DNA from: Neoceratodus forsteri
Taxonomy: Eukaryota; Chordata; Ceratodontiformes; Ceratodontidae
NCBI GenBank assembly: GCA_016271365.2
Contig: CM028129.1
Coordinates: 432,084,501-432,148,500 of the forward strand
DNA length: 64,000 nucleotides
Direction: 5' to 3'
Positions 22,201 to 34,283 of this stretch are shown in pieces (the stretch's first letter is position 1; every line of letters begins with the position of its first letter). A model generated the notes under the pieces. The model saw only the letters and a list, made by a program, of their open reading frames with translations. It was not told the DNA's origin and made no database searches. The translations under genes were made by a program, and so were the position numbers.

Positions 22201-22770
22201 ACATATCCCCTATATATAGAGTGAATGCTACAACATTTCATGCAGTGTACCTGTTATATTTTTTCATACAAATAGACTCCAAACATGCAATACACATACT
22301 TTAATATCCTACTGTATATACAGTGGTGCAGCTGTATATTGATTCTAACATTTTATCCATCTCCCCAAAGTACAGGGTAACGCTAAGCAATTTTACAATA
22401 CATCCTACACACTAATACTCTAGGACTACTAGGTATCTAGGCTAAGCTGTATCTATCACTAGACACATTCTGCCAGCATACTTAAACTAGCACCTACCTG
22501 TGTAGTGGGCATCACTGTTGTTACACATTCTCCATATTGCCATTTTTAACCATTTACCTGTAACTCCCTCTGGAGCTTGGATCTGGTCACATGAACTCTG
22601 TGAAAGAAAACAAAATACTTCCTGCACATAAAAAATTCACAGTTATATTTATTAAGCTCACCACACCCATTAGTCATGTTCACATTTTCACAAGAACTTC
22701 AAATTATAAAACCATTCATTTCCCCACATTCCTTCACATTGAAATCCACACCCGTAAAGGGTAGTGTCTT
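22201..22770. other. No recognisable gene
   Basis: AT-rich sequence with no repeat hallmark I can name. Confidence 0.4.
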
Positions 22771-22774
22771 TAGT

Positions 22775-23850
22775 CCCAGTGAGAGGTAAGCCCCACTGGA
22801 CAAAAGTCAAGCAATACGAGTGGCCTCTTAATATCACTGGGTGTTAAATCATCCCACAAGATAGCTTGAAGTGTGTCCCATATTGTTCCAAACAAACCCC
22901 ATGTCCAATCTATGCAATACAAGAAAAAGTTTATATCACCATTTCTGCAGAGAGGATGCCTCAAACCTTTAATCCCCAATGGGATTCTGGGTGTTTCTGC
23001 CACTGTGTGTTCTGGGTGGTGGGTCTTCTTCTTTCTTCTTCTTCTTCCTGGGAGGGCTTGGTCTTACGATGAGGTTTTGCGAAGTTTTCAGGGCCCTGGA
23101 TCCCTCTTGCCTTGCAAGGTTTGAGTATGATGCAAACAGGTAACTTGAACTTTCTGCAACAGACTGCAACAGAAGCTGGATGGGAGTTTTTCACTCCAAA
23201 TGGGAGAAGTCCAGCCCCATTTGGCTACACTTCATCTGAGGAGTTATAAAAGTAAAATCTGGGGTCAAGCTTTGTAGATGGGGCACCTTGGCTGTCCACG
23301 GCTTCCACCCAGTGGCAGGCAACTCTGTCAGTTATGTTTCTGACCACAGCATGGGTCTTGAGGTGGATCAGACCTTGATAGGCCCTGCTGATCATGGTCT
23401 CTGCCACACGATTAGCTCCCCCCTTCCCCGGCTGGCAATATCACTAGAGTATGATATGCCATGCTTCTTCCAGATTCTGTCCAAGATGGCTCTTCTGACC
23501 CACTCCTTCCTATCTGATCCCAGATTATCTCAGAAATGTAGGGATAGATAAGTTCTGGGCAATCAGCCTTTGTACTACATCTTATGATCCTTTCTGCCTG
23601 ACTCATCAGGTAGTGATCTCACACGTGTACAGGGGGCCTGTCCAGGGGATAGCCAAATATCATTACAATATCTCTTCAAAGACTCAGGCATCATGCTGGG
23701 CCTATGCCCTAGAGTGGTGTCCTTACTGATGGCAGTAGTTACACAAAGCCATGCACTCATGAACAAGAGGATGCTGACCATCATTCCGAGCAAACACACA
23801 ACCACAATACTGGTGGCTCTCTGCAGAAAAAAAAAAAAATGACGCAAATA
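22775..23850 (-). pseudogene. Unrecognised broken coding stretch, minus strand
   Basis: Several overlapping minus-strand frames together look like a decayed protein. From the high end: a hydrophobic segment (IVVVCLLGMMVSILLFMSAW), then a region ending in SGRKDHKM, a shifted frame with WVEAVDSQGAPSTKLDPRF, a Lys/Glu/Arg-rich tract at 22990-23050, and a C-terminus with NFFLYCIDWTWGLFGTIWD and LTPSDIKRPLVLLDF before a stop at 22770. I do not recognise the family. A membrane segment followed by a basic tail could suit an element-encoded accessory or envelope-like protein, but this is a guess. A possible minus-strand LTR starts at 25375, which would place this inside an LTR element. Confidence 0.3.
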
Positions 23851-24899
23851 GTAAAGTTATAGCCAACTTTTATTAGTGGAGCGAACACAGCACTAAACCC
23901 CAGCATCTCACCTCATATGTGGGAGGCTTCACGAGGGAGCTCCTATTGTCCCAGATAAAGTTTGCATACTTTGGGGAAAAGGTGGCCCCCATGAATGTGC
24001 CTTTAATTTGGTGATGATAATTAGATTAAGCAGGTTGTGATTTTTTTCAAGACTAGAATATTTACTAGTATGATGAAGATTTAACCACTACCTACACAGA
24101 CCACATTGCAATGCTTGTTTTTAAATCTTTTTCCTTTTTCACTTTTTAATTGGTGCTTTGTCACTTTAAATTAATTCCTGTTTATGTATGGTGAGTGGAT
24201 TTGGAAGGCCATCCCTGACAAAGCACGCATGTGTGAAACCGGCCGGACCATTCTATGAGTCAAGTGTTTGTACACTATGTGGCACGGTGGATTTTTTACA
24301 CTAAAACTGTAAGTAAACAAATCCTTATATGCAATATGTCTGGTGGATGATGTCATTCTTTTGCGGTTTGTGGATGACCTTTGTCAGCTTGTCAGCTCTT
24401 GAGCTGCCCTTTTTGCTTTGTACAGTTTGTTTTACACCACTGCAAGATGTTCATTATCCTCATTACTTCTGGGTTGGAGTCAATCCTGGTGGGGTACATT
24501 AACTCTAATACTGGTGGGCCCAAGGGGACCATAAACTCACAGGGTCTCTCACCTCTGCAGCTTGGGTGGGAACTCCACAGGCTTTTACTAGCCCATTGTT
24601 GATATTTGGTAGCCACTTGGCTAATTCACAGACTCACTGGCTGGCACAGAACTGGCACCAACTCAATCCTGTGACACAATTCAGGGATCCACTCTTTCCT
24701 TCCACTGAGCATATCCTTTTTCCATATTTCACACTTTTTCTTTATGTCTGAGACCACAACACCTGTGCCCACCTGGGCATAGCTACACTGCCAACAGGCT
24801 CCACACATCTTCTAAAGTCGGGCAATCCAGCCCACACTAACTTTTCTGAGATAAATTCCTGTTAACTGACAGGAATTCTGCATCATGTCAGATGCTATC
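23851..24899. other. No recognisable gene
   Basis: Mixed sequence. The words GTGTGAAACCGGCCGGACC near 24232 recall the GxGAAACxxGxxG motif often seen near ends of amphibian repeats. No protein domain is readable. Confidence 0.35.
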
Positions 24900-25375
24900 C
24901 CTCTCTTGAGAAGGGAGGGCAATGTGGAGTGCCAAACACAGTCACTTCATACTCAATAAAGCTTAAACATCATCTTAGATCCTTCGCCCACATAACTCTC
25001 TGGCTTCACCTTCCTCACAGACAGACTTCCAAACTTCACTTTAAATGTTTTTTTCCTACTGCAGAGGGGCACCTCCCCTTCTTAGAGGCTGTAGAAGATG
25101 GCTATTGCCTAGACTGAGCGCTATTACTCAGCGCCAGGCTCCACAGAGAAACTTACAGAGTAGTGGGAGCTGGCACTGTGTGCCAGTTACTCTCTCCAAC
25201 CAGCTCTGACTCAGCTGAATCTCTGCCCTTCAGTAGAAAACACTGACTCCTCCCCTTTGGAGTGCCATGGAGGACCAGCTGACCCAGTCCTCCAAAGGCA
25301 TAGAAACTGACATTACCCTAGAGGTCGAGAAACACTCTTAAAGGGACATTAACGTAACTCCTAAAGGGGGCTACA
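24900..25375 (-). mobile_element. Possible LTR start on the minus strand
   Basis: Read on the minus strand from 25375, the sequence begins TGTAGCCCCCTTTAGGAG, then ATGTCCCTTTAAGAG, a style shared with the TGTAACCCCCC starts at 62168 and 62906 on the plus strand. The other LTR end is not identified, and the left limit given here is arbitrary. If real, the unrecognised minus-strand coding stretch at 22775-23850 would lie downstream, inside the same element. Confidence 0.35.
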
Positions 25376-26343
25376 TTGCAATCCCGAATAAAACAGAAAT
25401 ATTTATGAATAAACCATTATTTATTAACAAAACTGCATGGATTATTCATAATTATCAGAATGGAACAGGATCAGGAACTGAAGCATTTGGAAATATTTGA
25501 GAGGAGAAAGGAAGCCAAAATAAGTACTTTACTGCAGAACTCAAGCTATAGCAAAAACAAATAATCTACACATTTGTTCCAGAATATACTTTCTGCTGTC
25601 ACTGTTTTCAGTTTTATATTGAGGACCAAAAGTTTTAAAAGCAGCATTTGTAGTAACATTGGGTAATTTCTTTCAGCCTCATATAAATGCTGCTTCACTG
25701 ACTGAAGACTAGGGGGTCAAAATGCAGTCTGATTTCTCAGCTACAAAAGTGAAGGGTCTGCAGTCCACCTGACAATGTTTCCACCTCCTATTCCCATCAG
25801 CATCCCACTGGTGACTGCCCTCACCTCTGAAAGATCCCCCTTGAGCACCACTCTCTGTGCTCTCCCCAACCCAGCCAGTTTCCAACCCAGGTAGCTTGTT
25901 TCTCCCCTACACGCAGCTCAGCCACTTTCTTAAAAGAGAACTACAGTCAAAATTTACCAATATGTTGTGCAGTGTTTTAATTTGTATGTGTAGTTCTACT
26001 GTGCTGTTTCCTTTCTTTGGTGTTAGTATTCTTTTCTAAAGTTGCTTAATTGTTTTATGGTCCATGGGGATCTTCATGACTTTTATTGCCTTTTGTTTTC
26101 CAACTATGCCTCCTGTCCCATGTGAGAGTGATGTGTTGGAGACCATTGATTCAGTGAGTGCTGACTTTGTGTCCTGTCTACAGCAGTAGAACTGTTCTTT
26201 TAAGTGCCTTTGTTTATCCAGTGAGCACTGATAAAGAATACATTCAAACACCTCAGGGATAACCGAGTAGATATTCTATAAGGAAACAGCTACAGTCTTT
26301 ATGAATTACAGCATTGATGACCTGGGTTGACTTGAGTGTTTTA
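25376..26343. other. No gene; holds a dispersed repeat shared with 45.83-46.0 kb
   Basis: GAGAACTACAGTCAAAAT near 25937 followed by TGTGCAGTGTTTTAAT and TGTGTAGTTCTA matches, on the opposite strand, the stretch 45830-46000 (GAGAACTGCAGTCAAAAT, then TTGCAGTGTTTTGAT). It must be a dispersed repeat of about 100 bp whose family I do not know. The rest is unremarkable. Confidence 0.45.
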
Positions 26344-28960
26344 AGTGGGCAGAGTCCTGCACACCTATTGCTCTCAAAACAGGTCTTTACATTCCTTGCA
26401 TTCTTTGCAACTGAACAACATGTTGGAGTGCCACCACAGTCACCTCCGCATCTGTGGAGCACTCCGGTCACACTGCATTATTTTTTACTTGGAAAACAAT
26501 TGGGCAGTACTGATCAGCACACTGAGGAATTGGGCACCCCCAGTGTCACTGTTATGTTTCTGGGGAGGGGGTGCTGAGAAGGAGGGTCAGGTGGGGGACA
26601 TATTCCTAATTTTAAAGAAAGAAAACAAATGGTGGTCATGGCTGAACACGGAACACTCCACCATGTCCTGCATTCTACTGCATATGTGCTAGCACTAGCT
26701 CATACACATTATAGTGTGGTGGACATCTTGGTCATGGAAGAGTGTGCTGAACTCCACCATGACTGCCATTTGTTTATTTTTTCTTTAAAATTATACATAT
26801 CTCCCCCACTCAACCCTTCCTCTCAGCACCTAGCACCCCACCCCCCCAGAAATATAACAGTGACACTGGGGGTGCCCACACTCCCAGTGTTGCGCTCACT
26901 GATTTTTCTTATTATGTATACCCCACCCTACCCTCCCTCTCAGCACCCACAACCCACACACCCCCAGAAACATAAGAGTGACCCAGGGGTGCTCAATCCC
27001 AATGTTCCAAGCCTTAGAAACATAAGAGTGACACTGGGGGCCCAGTCCCCTAGTGTCCCAGTCAGACTTCTCCTTTTTCTTTTTCCCCCATATTTCCCCA
27101 TCGACCTCCTCAGCACCCCCATGAAACAGCAGAGTGACACTAGGTGCCCAATCCCCAGTGTCACAATCTGCAATCCTCTGTTTGTTTTTTGAAAAAAAAA
27201 AAAAGCCCTGTAAGTAAAAACAAAACCTTCCATTGATGTAATTTGTGGCCACTAGATCCTCTACCTAACCTTCCCACTCAGCACCCACCCCCCTCCACCC
27301 CTCAAGCCCTTACTTACCAATTAGGAGTCCAATGCCATAATCCTGTCTGGACTGCAGACATGTCTTTACTCTTTAAATCTGGACCACGAACTGAAGAAAC
27401 AGGTATGCCATTCTATGTATTTCAATGGGGTTTTGAACTTAGTGGAATAATTTGGGCATTTTTGCACATTTTTGGCCCACATTTTCAACATGCCTTCTTT
27501 GGGAACCTACCTCATGAACAATTGAACTGTCATTAGGCAGATCTATCCCAAAAGGTAATCTCATGGTCCCTACACAAAATCACCTTCCGGGCAGTAGATG
27601 AAAATTTTCTCTGCCCTTGTTCTTGAGGTGAGGTCATGAGAAGGCTATGTTGAAAATTTGGTGTAAAAATATTGTTGAATTTTGAAAATGCAGGCTCATA
27701 ACTTGGGTAATTTTCAATATTTTTCCCCCAAATTCACAACATAACCATAGCTTTACAGTACCTCATGAATGTGACAGCTGTCATTTTTCAAATCCTTGCC
27801 AAAATGTTTTTTTTTTTTTTCATCCTGAAAGGTGATTTTGCAGTCCTTGCACAAAATCACCTTTCAGGAAGGAGATGAAAATTTTCTCTGTCCTTGTTCA
27901 GGAGGTGGGGTCATAAGAAGGCTATGTTGAAAATATGGTGTGAAAATATTAAAAAACAACAAAGTTATGACCCTACATTGAATTTTGCAAACGCGGGCTC
28001 GTAACTTTGGTAATTTTCAATATCCCCCCAAATTCACAACATAACCATATTTCTACAGCACCTCATGAGTGTGACAGCTGTCATTTTTCAAATCCTGGCC
28101 AAAATGTTTTTCTTTACATCCCAAAAGATGATTTTGTGTTCCCTGCACAAAATCGCCTTTCAGGTGGGAGGTGGAAATTTTCTCTGCCCTTGTTCATTAG
28201 ATAAGTTAAAAAGAAGGCTATATTGAAAATGTGGTGTTAAAATAAAAAAAAACAATAAAATTATAAGCCTATGTTGAATTTTCCAAATGCAGGCTTGTAA
28301 CTTTGGTTATTTTTAATATTTTTACCCCAAATTTCCAACATAGCCATATCTTTGCAACACCTCATGAATGTGACTGCTGTAATTGTTCAAATCCTGGCCA
28401 AAATGTTTTTTTCATATCCCAAAAGATGATTTTGCGGTCCCTGCATGAAATCACCTTTCATCCAGGAGTTGAACATTTTCTCTGCCATTGTTCATGAGAT
28501 GGGGACATAAGATGGCCATGTTCTCCATTTGATGTAAAAATATTTAAAAACAAAAATGTTATCAGGTTATGTTGAACTTTGCAAACACAGGCTTATAAGT
28601 TTGGAAATATTCAATCTTTTTAACCCAAATTTTAAACATAGTCAATTCTTTACAGCACCTCATGAACGTGACAACTGTCATTTTTCAACTCCTGCCCAAA
28701 GTGTATATTTGCACCCCAAACATTGATTTCACAGTACCTGTGTGAAATCACCTTTCAGCCAGGATTTGAACAGTTGCTCTGCCCTTCTTCATGAGGCATG
28801 GTCATAATAAGGTTATGTTGAAAATATGATGTACTAATATTATAAAAACAACAAATTTAGAAGCCTACATTACATTTTACTAACACAGGCTCATAACCTT
28901 GGTAATTTTCAATATTTTTACACTAAATTCCTTGCCTGCAGTGCTATCGGCTCTTGCCAG
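26344..28960 (+). repeat. Left inverted-repeat arm
   Basis: About 2.6 kb. The outer 1.1 kb holds several copies of a GTGACACTGGGGG-type word in both directions and a local hairpin (GGTGGTCATG near 26631 against CATGACTGCC near 26757). The inner part is the 300-bp tandem array. Confidence 0.7.
27465..28960 (+). repeat. Tandem array of about 300-bp units, five copies
   Basis: GTGACAGCTG-type words lie at 27771, 28071, 28370 and 28669, a steady 299-300-bp period, with a partial unit before them. Each unit carries AAAATCACCTTTC, TTCTCTGCCCTTGTTCATGA, AAGGCTATGTTGAAAAT, TTGGTAATTTTCAATATTTT and CACCTCATGAATGTGAC. Copies differ by roughly a tenth to a fifth. No open frame runs through the units. 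Confidence 0.85.
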
Positions 28961-29267
28961 AGTTTGTTTTTCTGGCTGTGTGTGATTTGGTGAAAACCTT
29001 TAACAAGCATATGTCAATGCCAAATGTTTGCTTGTATGGTATATGTTTCACTGATGCATTGCCAGATGAGTAATTTATTTGAAATGAAGGCAAAGAAAAA
29101 GTGGGAAGTTTGTTTGATAAAAGTAAAAAGCTAAGGGTTGGTTGTATACAGAAAGCAAGAAACAGAACAAAGCAGTAGCTGTCCACTGTGTTTGTATGAC
29201 TGTGTGTGTGTGTTTGTTATTCAGTCTGAGACAGCAGTGAGTCACACTGGATACTTAAATTCATTCA

Positions 29268-29990
29268 AAAACTCCCAGCTATGCCACATAATGGAGGCCC
29301 TGAAAATGAAACCAGGGCTCCCAGTATTTGCATAGTGGGACTGCCTGAAGGGGCCAAGGGGGGCAATTTGCTCAATTACATCACGGTGTGGCTGACATAA
29401 TCTGTGCAAATGCCAGAGGGGTTCAAATGCCCATCTTTTTGCAAAGCATATAGAATTAATATAAGGTTTGCACAAAGAAACACCAATCTGCATACAACTG
29501 TCTTATTAAAAACTATCCATGCTGAAACTAAAGACCGCGTGTGGGCAGAAGCACAGGCTACCTATCCACTCACCATTGATACAGCGGATGTTAAATTGAA
29601 CCCTGATGCATCCTTTGCTACTAGAAAGAGGTGCATGTAGTTTGACACTGTGCACACTAAATTAAGATCCCTGGGAACAGTACACTCACTAATATTCTAC
29701 ATCATGCCATGTGTTATCTATGGCAGTAAACAGTAACAATTTCCCAGTGTGAAGAATGCAGAGTGGTGGACGGAGAAGATCTCACAGGAGTTTAACACTA
29801 GGTCAGGGACAACAGCTGAGGGACAGGAGACAGAAATGTCGAAGTAAAGGGAGTGAATTTGTAACCAAAACATTGCTGGACGTATGTACATAAAAAGGCC
29901 AAGTATGTTGTTTTGTTTTCTAGGAACCAATGTCTGGGGCACTTATATTTATTCCTCTTTGTTATACAGTTATGTATGGTCTCCCTGGGG
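29268..29990 (+). pseudogene. L1 ORF1 fossil
   Basis: The frame at 29301 reads ENETRAPS then ICIVGLPEGAKGGNLLNYIT, which is the start of the L1 ORF1 RRM domain. A second frame gives DIICANARGVQMPIF, and 29547-29640 gives KLNPDASFATRKRCM, equivalent to the F-x-D-x-S-x-x-T-x-x-K-R block of the C-terminal domain. Stops and shifts break it every 50-100 bp, so this is much older than the ORF1 at 9083. It lies inside the inverted-repeat unit, near its left arm. Confidence 0.7.
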
Positions 29991-30399
29991 AGGCAAGATG
30001 GCAGCAGCCTCAAGGCAATGGTCTGGGACAGTGGTAAGGCACTGGCACTGACGCACGCTATCTCTAAATAGTAGTGTGATTCCTTTGCTATTAAGGTCTG
30101 TTAATAGTGGCTAAACCACAACATTGCAGTTTCAGTTTCTGGAAATTAAGAATCTGTTTGACTGTGGTCACTAGTATATAGTGGCCGCTGGCAGTATTAT
30201 GCCACATAGTAGCTGCCAGCTCACTGCTCTCATCTAAGAAGTCTGCTTAGTACAAGCCAGCAAAACGATGCAGTATTTTTACCTACTGTACTGGCCACAG
30301 CTCTAGCATCAACATTACCTAGCAAAGGGCACAACATCCAGTGCCACATAAAGTGGCCTGTATTATCCATCCATAATGCTAGCCTTGTTTCTCTTTGTG
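29991..30399. other. No recognisable gene
   Basis: Short stretch between the ORF1 fossil and the L2 LINE. GTCTGGGACAGTGGTAAGG near 30020 has no clear relation to a known element. Confidence 0.35.
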
Positions 30400-30689
30400 C
30401 TTGCATGCCATCCTTACTGGACACAGCATGCAGAGCCCCTCTCTCCATCATCTCTTCCCTGTTGCCCATCATCATGTTGCCACCCAATAATTCACCTCCC
30501 CATTGGGACCCTGCTACCACCACCCTGGCACTTGTCCTCATATCCCTGCAGAAACTAGCCACAAGAGCATTCTCACTCACCCTTGCATCCTGCTCATCCT
30601 GCCTGTATCTCAGATCTAAGCATCTCACCCCACTATCATCCAGGATCATCGTCAGGAAACAGCATGGACTCCTCAGGCTACACCTGATA

Positions 30690-31650
30690 AAAATTATCAC
30701 GCTACTCCTGGTATGCTCAGGAAATGTAGAAATAAACCTGGCCACCCCCTCACCAATTAGCTTTCCACTGGACTTTGCATCAGCTCTAGGTCTGAAGTTT
30801 ATCCTGATCAATGTATGTAGCCAACTTAAAAAGATTGACCTAGTTAAGTATGGGTATCCCACACTAATCTGGATATTTTAGTTGTTACCAAAACCTGGTT
30901 AAAAGACAGTACCACAGATCAGCAAATTATGCTTCCCTCCTATAATACGTTGCAGTTGGACAGACCCACATGGGGGGTTTGTTTATGTCAGTTCTAAATA
31001 CCCTGCCTCTGAATTCCTCTCACTATCCAAACCAAGGGAATTCGAATGCTTGGCGCTAAAGGTCTCATTCCCCTCATCTGAGGCAATTAACATCAACAGC
31101 TGGTACAGACCACCAGCAGGGGGAGTAGAGCTCCTCTCTACACTAAGGAATGTTATTGAAACCAGTTCCAACAAATCCATCATACTTGGTGACCTTAATC
31201 TGGATTGACTCTTGCCCAAAGGAGACTCCCTAAAGGACATGTGTGATTAGTTAGGTATTACACAGCTCATCACTGAACCTATGAGAATTAACCAAAAAAA
31301 CAATTACAAAAGCACCATCCTAGACCTGATTCTTACAAATAGGCCTCATAAAATATTACATTCAGCCATCTTCCACAATTATTTAAGCAGCCACAGCATT
31401 GTTGTATACACAAGAACCCAAGACAGGCACCCCGTCTTCTACCAAATTCATCACTAAGTGTAGCTTCCGCAAATTTAATCTGGAAGGTTATTTGGATGAT
31501 TTTAGGCACACTAACTGGCAAAGCCTCTATTTGGCCAAATCAGTAGATGAGGCCATCGATACCCTAAACAGTAACATGACTACCTTAGCTAACAAACATG
31601 CCCCAATGGTAAAATGTAGAGTAAAAAAAGCCTCACACCCCAGTTCACCA
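30690..31650 (+). pseudogene. L2 LINE endonuclease region
   Basis: SGNVEINLATPSP near 30718 is the usual G-D-I-E-x-N-P-G-P start of L2/CR1 ORF2, followed by LKFILINVCSQLKKIDLV (normally H-I-N-x-R-S-L). Endonuclease blocks WYRPPAGG near 31102 and ILGDLNLD near 31183 follow, then LDLILTNRPHK near 31322 and a remnant of the S-D-H block (SSHSIVV) near 31389. At least five stops or shifts are present. The catalytic endonuclease of this copy is dead. Confidence 0.7.
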
Positions 31651-31974
31651 TTGAACTGAAGGCAGCCTTAGTCCAATGGGACAAACTATGGGCAATAGCA
31701 AGGCAGACCAAGGCTCCTGCTAACTGGACAGTGTTCAGAACTTCGAGAAACACTTACCAAGCTAATCAGAACAGCCAAATCCAAATACTACATGGATTCA
31801 CTTGAAGATGCCAAAGGTAACTCTGCCAAAATCTGACAGATGCTCAAATCTGTCAAGGGCCATAGAGCCCCCTTCCATTCTCAGTAAAATCACCACCAAT
31901 GGTACCACATTTTCTGATCAAGGCATTATACTTGAAAAGCTGAATGCTAATTATACAATGGCAAGCAAGAATCC

Positions 31975-32345
31975 TGGTCTCTGATTGGTCAGTCTGGGAC
32001 TGGCCCCGTGATGTTATCCCAGCACAACATCACAGGTCTAGTTTCAGCCTCACTGTGAACCTGAAGATGACCATTTTGAGCTAGAGAACTTTTTTGCATC
32101 TTCTCTTAAGAAACAAAAATATTCTTCCACACTAACAAAAACATTCTTTAAAATGCTTTTTTTATTCTGTATTACAACAAGCCATTGTATAATTGCAATA
32201 ATGCCCTCCAGGGTGTGTGTTGTGCTGGGATAATGTCATGCCTCAGGTACTGGATGCACTTGGCCTGCGGCCTCATGCCCAACCACCTGAGGCGTGACAT
32301 TATCCCAGCAAAACACACAACCTGTCGGGCATTATTGCAACAGTG
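31975..32345. mobile_element. Foldback insertion in the L2 LINE
   Basis: TTGCAATAATGCCCT at 32195 with GTGTGTGTTGTGCTGGGATAATGTCATGCCTCA downstream pairs with TGAGGCGTGACATTATCCCAGC and AACCTGTCGGGCATTATTGCAA ending at 32341. A related palindrome, GATGTTATCCCAGCACAACATC, lies at 32021, so two copies or two halves may be present. It separates the LINE linker from its RT. Superfamily unknown; the left limit is approximate. Confidence 0.6.
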
Positions 32346-34283
32346 GGCCTTGAGTTTGAATCCTCCCCAGCTGTCAGGCTCATTGACAACACTACCAATG
32401 AATACTTCCCTGGACTCAAACGCCCACAGTTCCTTTGGTCTCACCCCAGTGACATACAAACAAATAGAGGGCCTCCTAAAAACTCTGGATACAAAAAAAG
32501 GTGCTGGTATGGATGGCTTCGAGGCCTCATTCCTAAAACTAGGGTACCACCACCTAACATCCCCTATTCTGTATATTTGTAACTTGTCAGTCTCCACCAG
32601 AGTGGTTCCCACATGCTGAAAAAACAGCCTTCATTATACCACTATTCAAATCAGGTGACCCATGCAACCTCAGTAATTATAGGACAGTTTCCATCCTCCA
32701 AGTCCTGTCCAAATTATTAGAAAAACTAGTCAACACACAGCTAAAAGAATATCTTGAAAGTGCCAATCTGTTTAACTTCCTTCAATCATGGTTTCGATAC
32801 AACCATAGCACAGTGTCAGCTCTGGCAAAAGTTACAAACAATTGGTTCACAGCCATTGATTTTCTTATTTATAACATTTTTGTAACTGGTTAAACCCACT
32901 GAGACCAGAGGTTCCTTTTTCAGGGGCGACCCAGAATTAGTTACATACAGTATATATAGCACAACAGATTACAACAATCAAGAACAGAGGAATACATCAG
33001 AGATGGATACAAAGTTACAACATAATCACAATAATAATTAGTCACAAAGGAAAGTCATTCAGTAATCTGAGACAATGCTCAGGGGGAAACAAACAGATGC
33101 TTAAGTATATAGGTGTGATGTAGACAACAGACATAATAAACACCAAACTGGGGCAGTAGTTTCAGACCTGAGCAAGGCATTTGACACGGTTGATCACATT
33201 GCCTGCTTGATAAACTAAAAGAACATGGCATGAACAACATCACTATCGATTGGTTCACCAGTTACCTCTCAGATAGGCACCAACATATTAAAGCCAACAA
33301 ACTTCTCTCCCACCTCACCATTAGCAAGAGGGGTCCCCCAAGGTTCCATTCTCGGACCGTTGTTCTTTTCTATTTACATTAATACCCTGGACAACAACAC
33401 ACAGTCCTCCAAACTGTACTTTTTTGCTGATGACACAGTGCTTTACACGTCCAGGCCCACTTTGGCAGATGTTGGTATGGAGTTGCAGGCAGACATGGAC
33501 CAGCTGCAGCGTAACCTCCTAAATTCTAAACTCCTATTAAATGCCAAAAAAGCCAAGACCATGTATTTCCTCCCCAACTCCAACTCATCACTGTGAAACC
33601 AGGCTGCGCTGGCCCCAATCAAGACCCTATTAGGTGACATCCCTGAGTCTGTGGATAAATTTAAATACCTAGGCATTTGGCTGGACTGTAAATTATCCTT
33701 GACTGCCCATATAGAATCCCTATCTAAAAAACTGAAAATTAGACTGGGGTTCTTCTTTACAAACAAATCCCTTTTCCCTGAGGACATCAGGAAAAGGTTA
33801 CTACAGGCCGCCTTCCTTCTGCTTATCGATTATGCAGGTATTATCTATAATAGCAGTGCCATATCAAACCTGCACAAGCTCGATATTCTATATCATCATG
33901 CCCTGTGTTCATAACAAAAGCACCTACAGAACACACCACTGCAACCTCTACGCAGCAGTGAGATGGCCTCCCCTCTCAACAAGAAGGGTGCTCCACACTG
34001 GCATGTGGGCTTGAAAATTCTGTGGCACATGCTTCCATGCTACATCTTCTTACTCTTCCATAGATCCCACAGTGACTATTCATTGCATAAAAACAACCTT
34101 ATTCTAGTAGATGTTCCCAGAATCTGCACACTTCTTGGCAGGGCCGCTATCAGCTCTGCCATTCCGGCCTTTTGGAACAAATTACAAGCCTCCCTCAAAT
34201 TCACAGAGCTAGTCACTGTTAATTCATTTAAATTCTTGTTCAACAAGTTTTTCAATGAAACCTGCCACTGCAGCAGTAGATAG
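32343..34283 (+). pseudogene. L2 LINE reverse transcriptase, split by a LINE tail
   Basis: First part: VTYKQIEGLLKTLDTKKGAG, GMDGFEASFLK, then a TGA where Trp is expected at 32617, IPLFKSGD and NYRTVSILQVLSKLLEKL. At 32872 the frame meets a minus-strand LINE tail and resumes at about 33136 with AVVSDLSKAFDTVDH, the catalytic region ILGPLFFSIYIN and FFADDTVLY near 33420, KYLGIWLD near 33662 and LGFFFTNK near 33745. The C-terminus reads SAIPAFWNKLQ near 34157. Order and motifs are those of L2 ORF2. Confidence 0.8.
32872..33135 (-). mobile_element. L2 LINE 3' tail fragment inserted in another L2
   Basis: Read on the minus strand, CCCCTGAAAAAGGAACC and CTCAGTGGGTTTAACCAGTT followed by AAATAAG form the same 3' tail as at 1920-1990. 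It is 5' truncated to about 260 bp and interrupts the RT between AID and the NKHQTG segment that normally follow each other. No clear target duplication. Confidence 0.75.

Noticed and set aside
27465..28960. CRISPR-like array
   Set aside because: Repeats are contiguous 300-bp units without short repeat/spacer structure, and the DNA is eukaryotic.
30230..30881. 210-codon minus-strand frame
   Set aside because: It lies opposite the decayed L2 LINE N-terminal region on the plus strand and shows no motif of its own.
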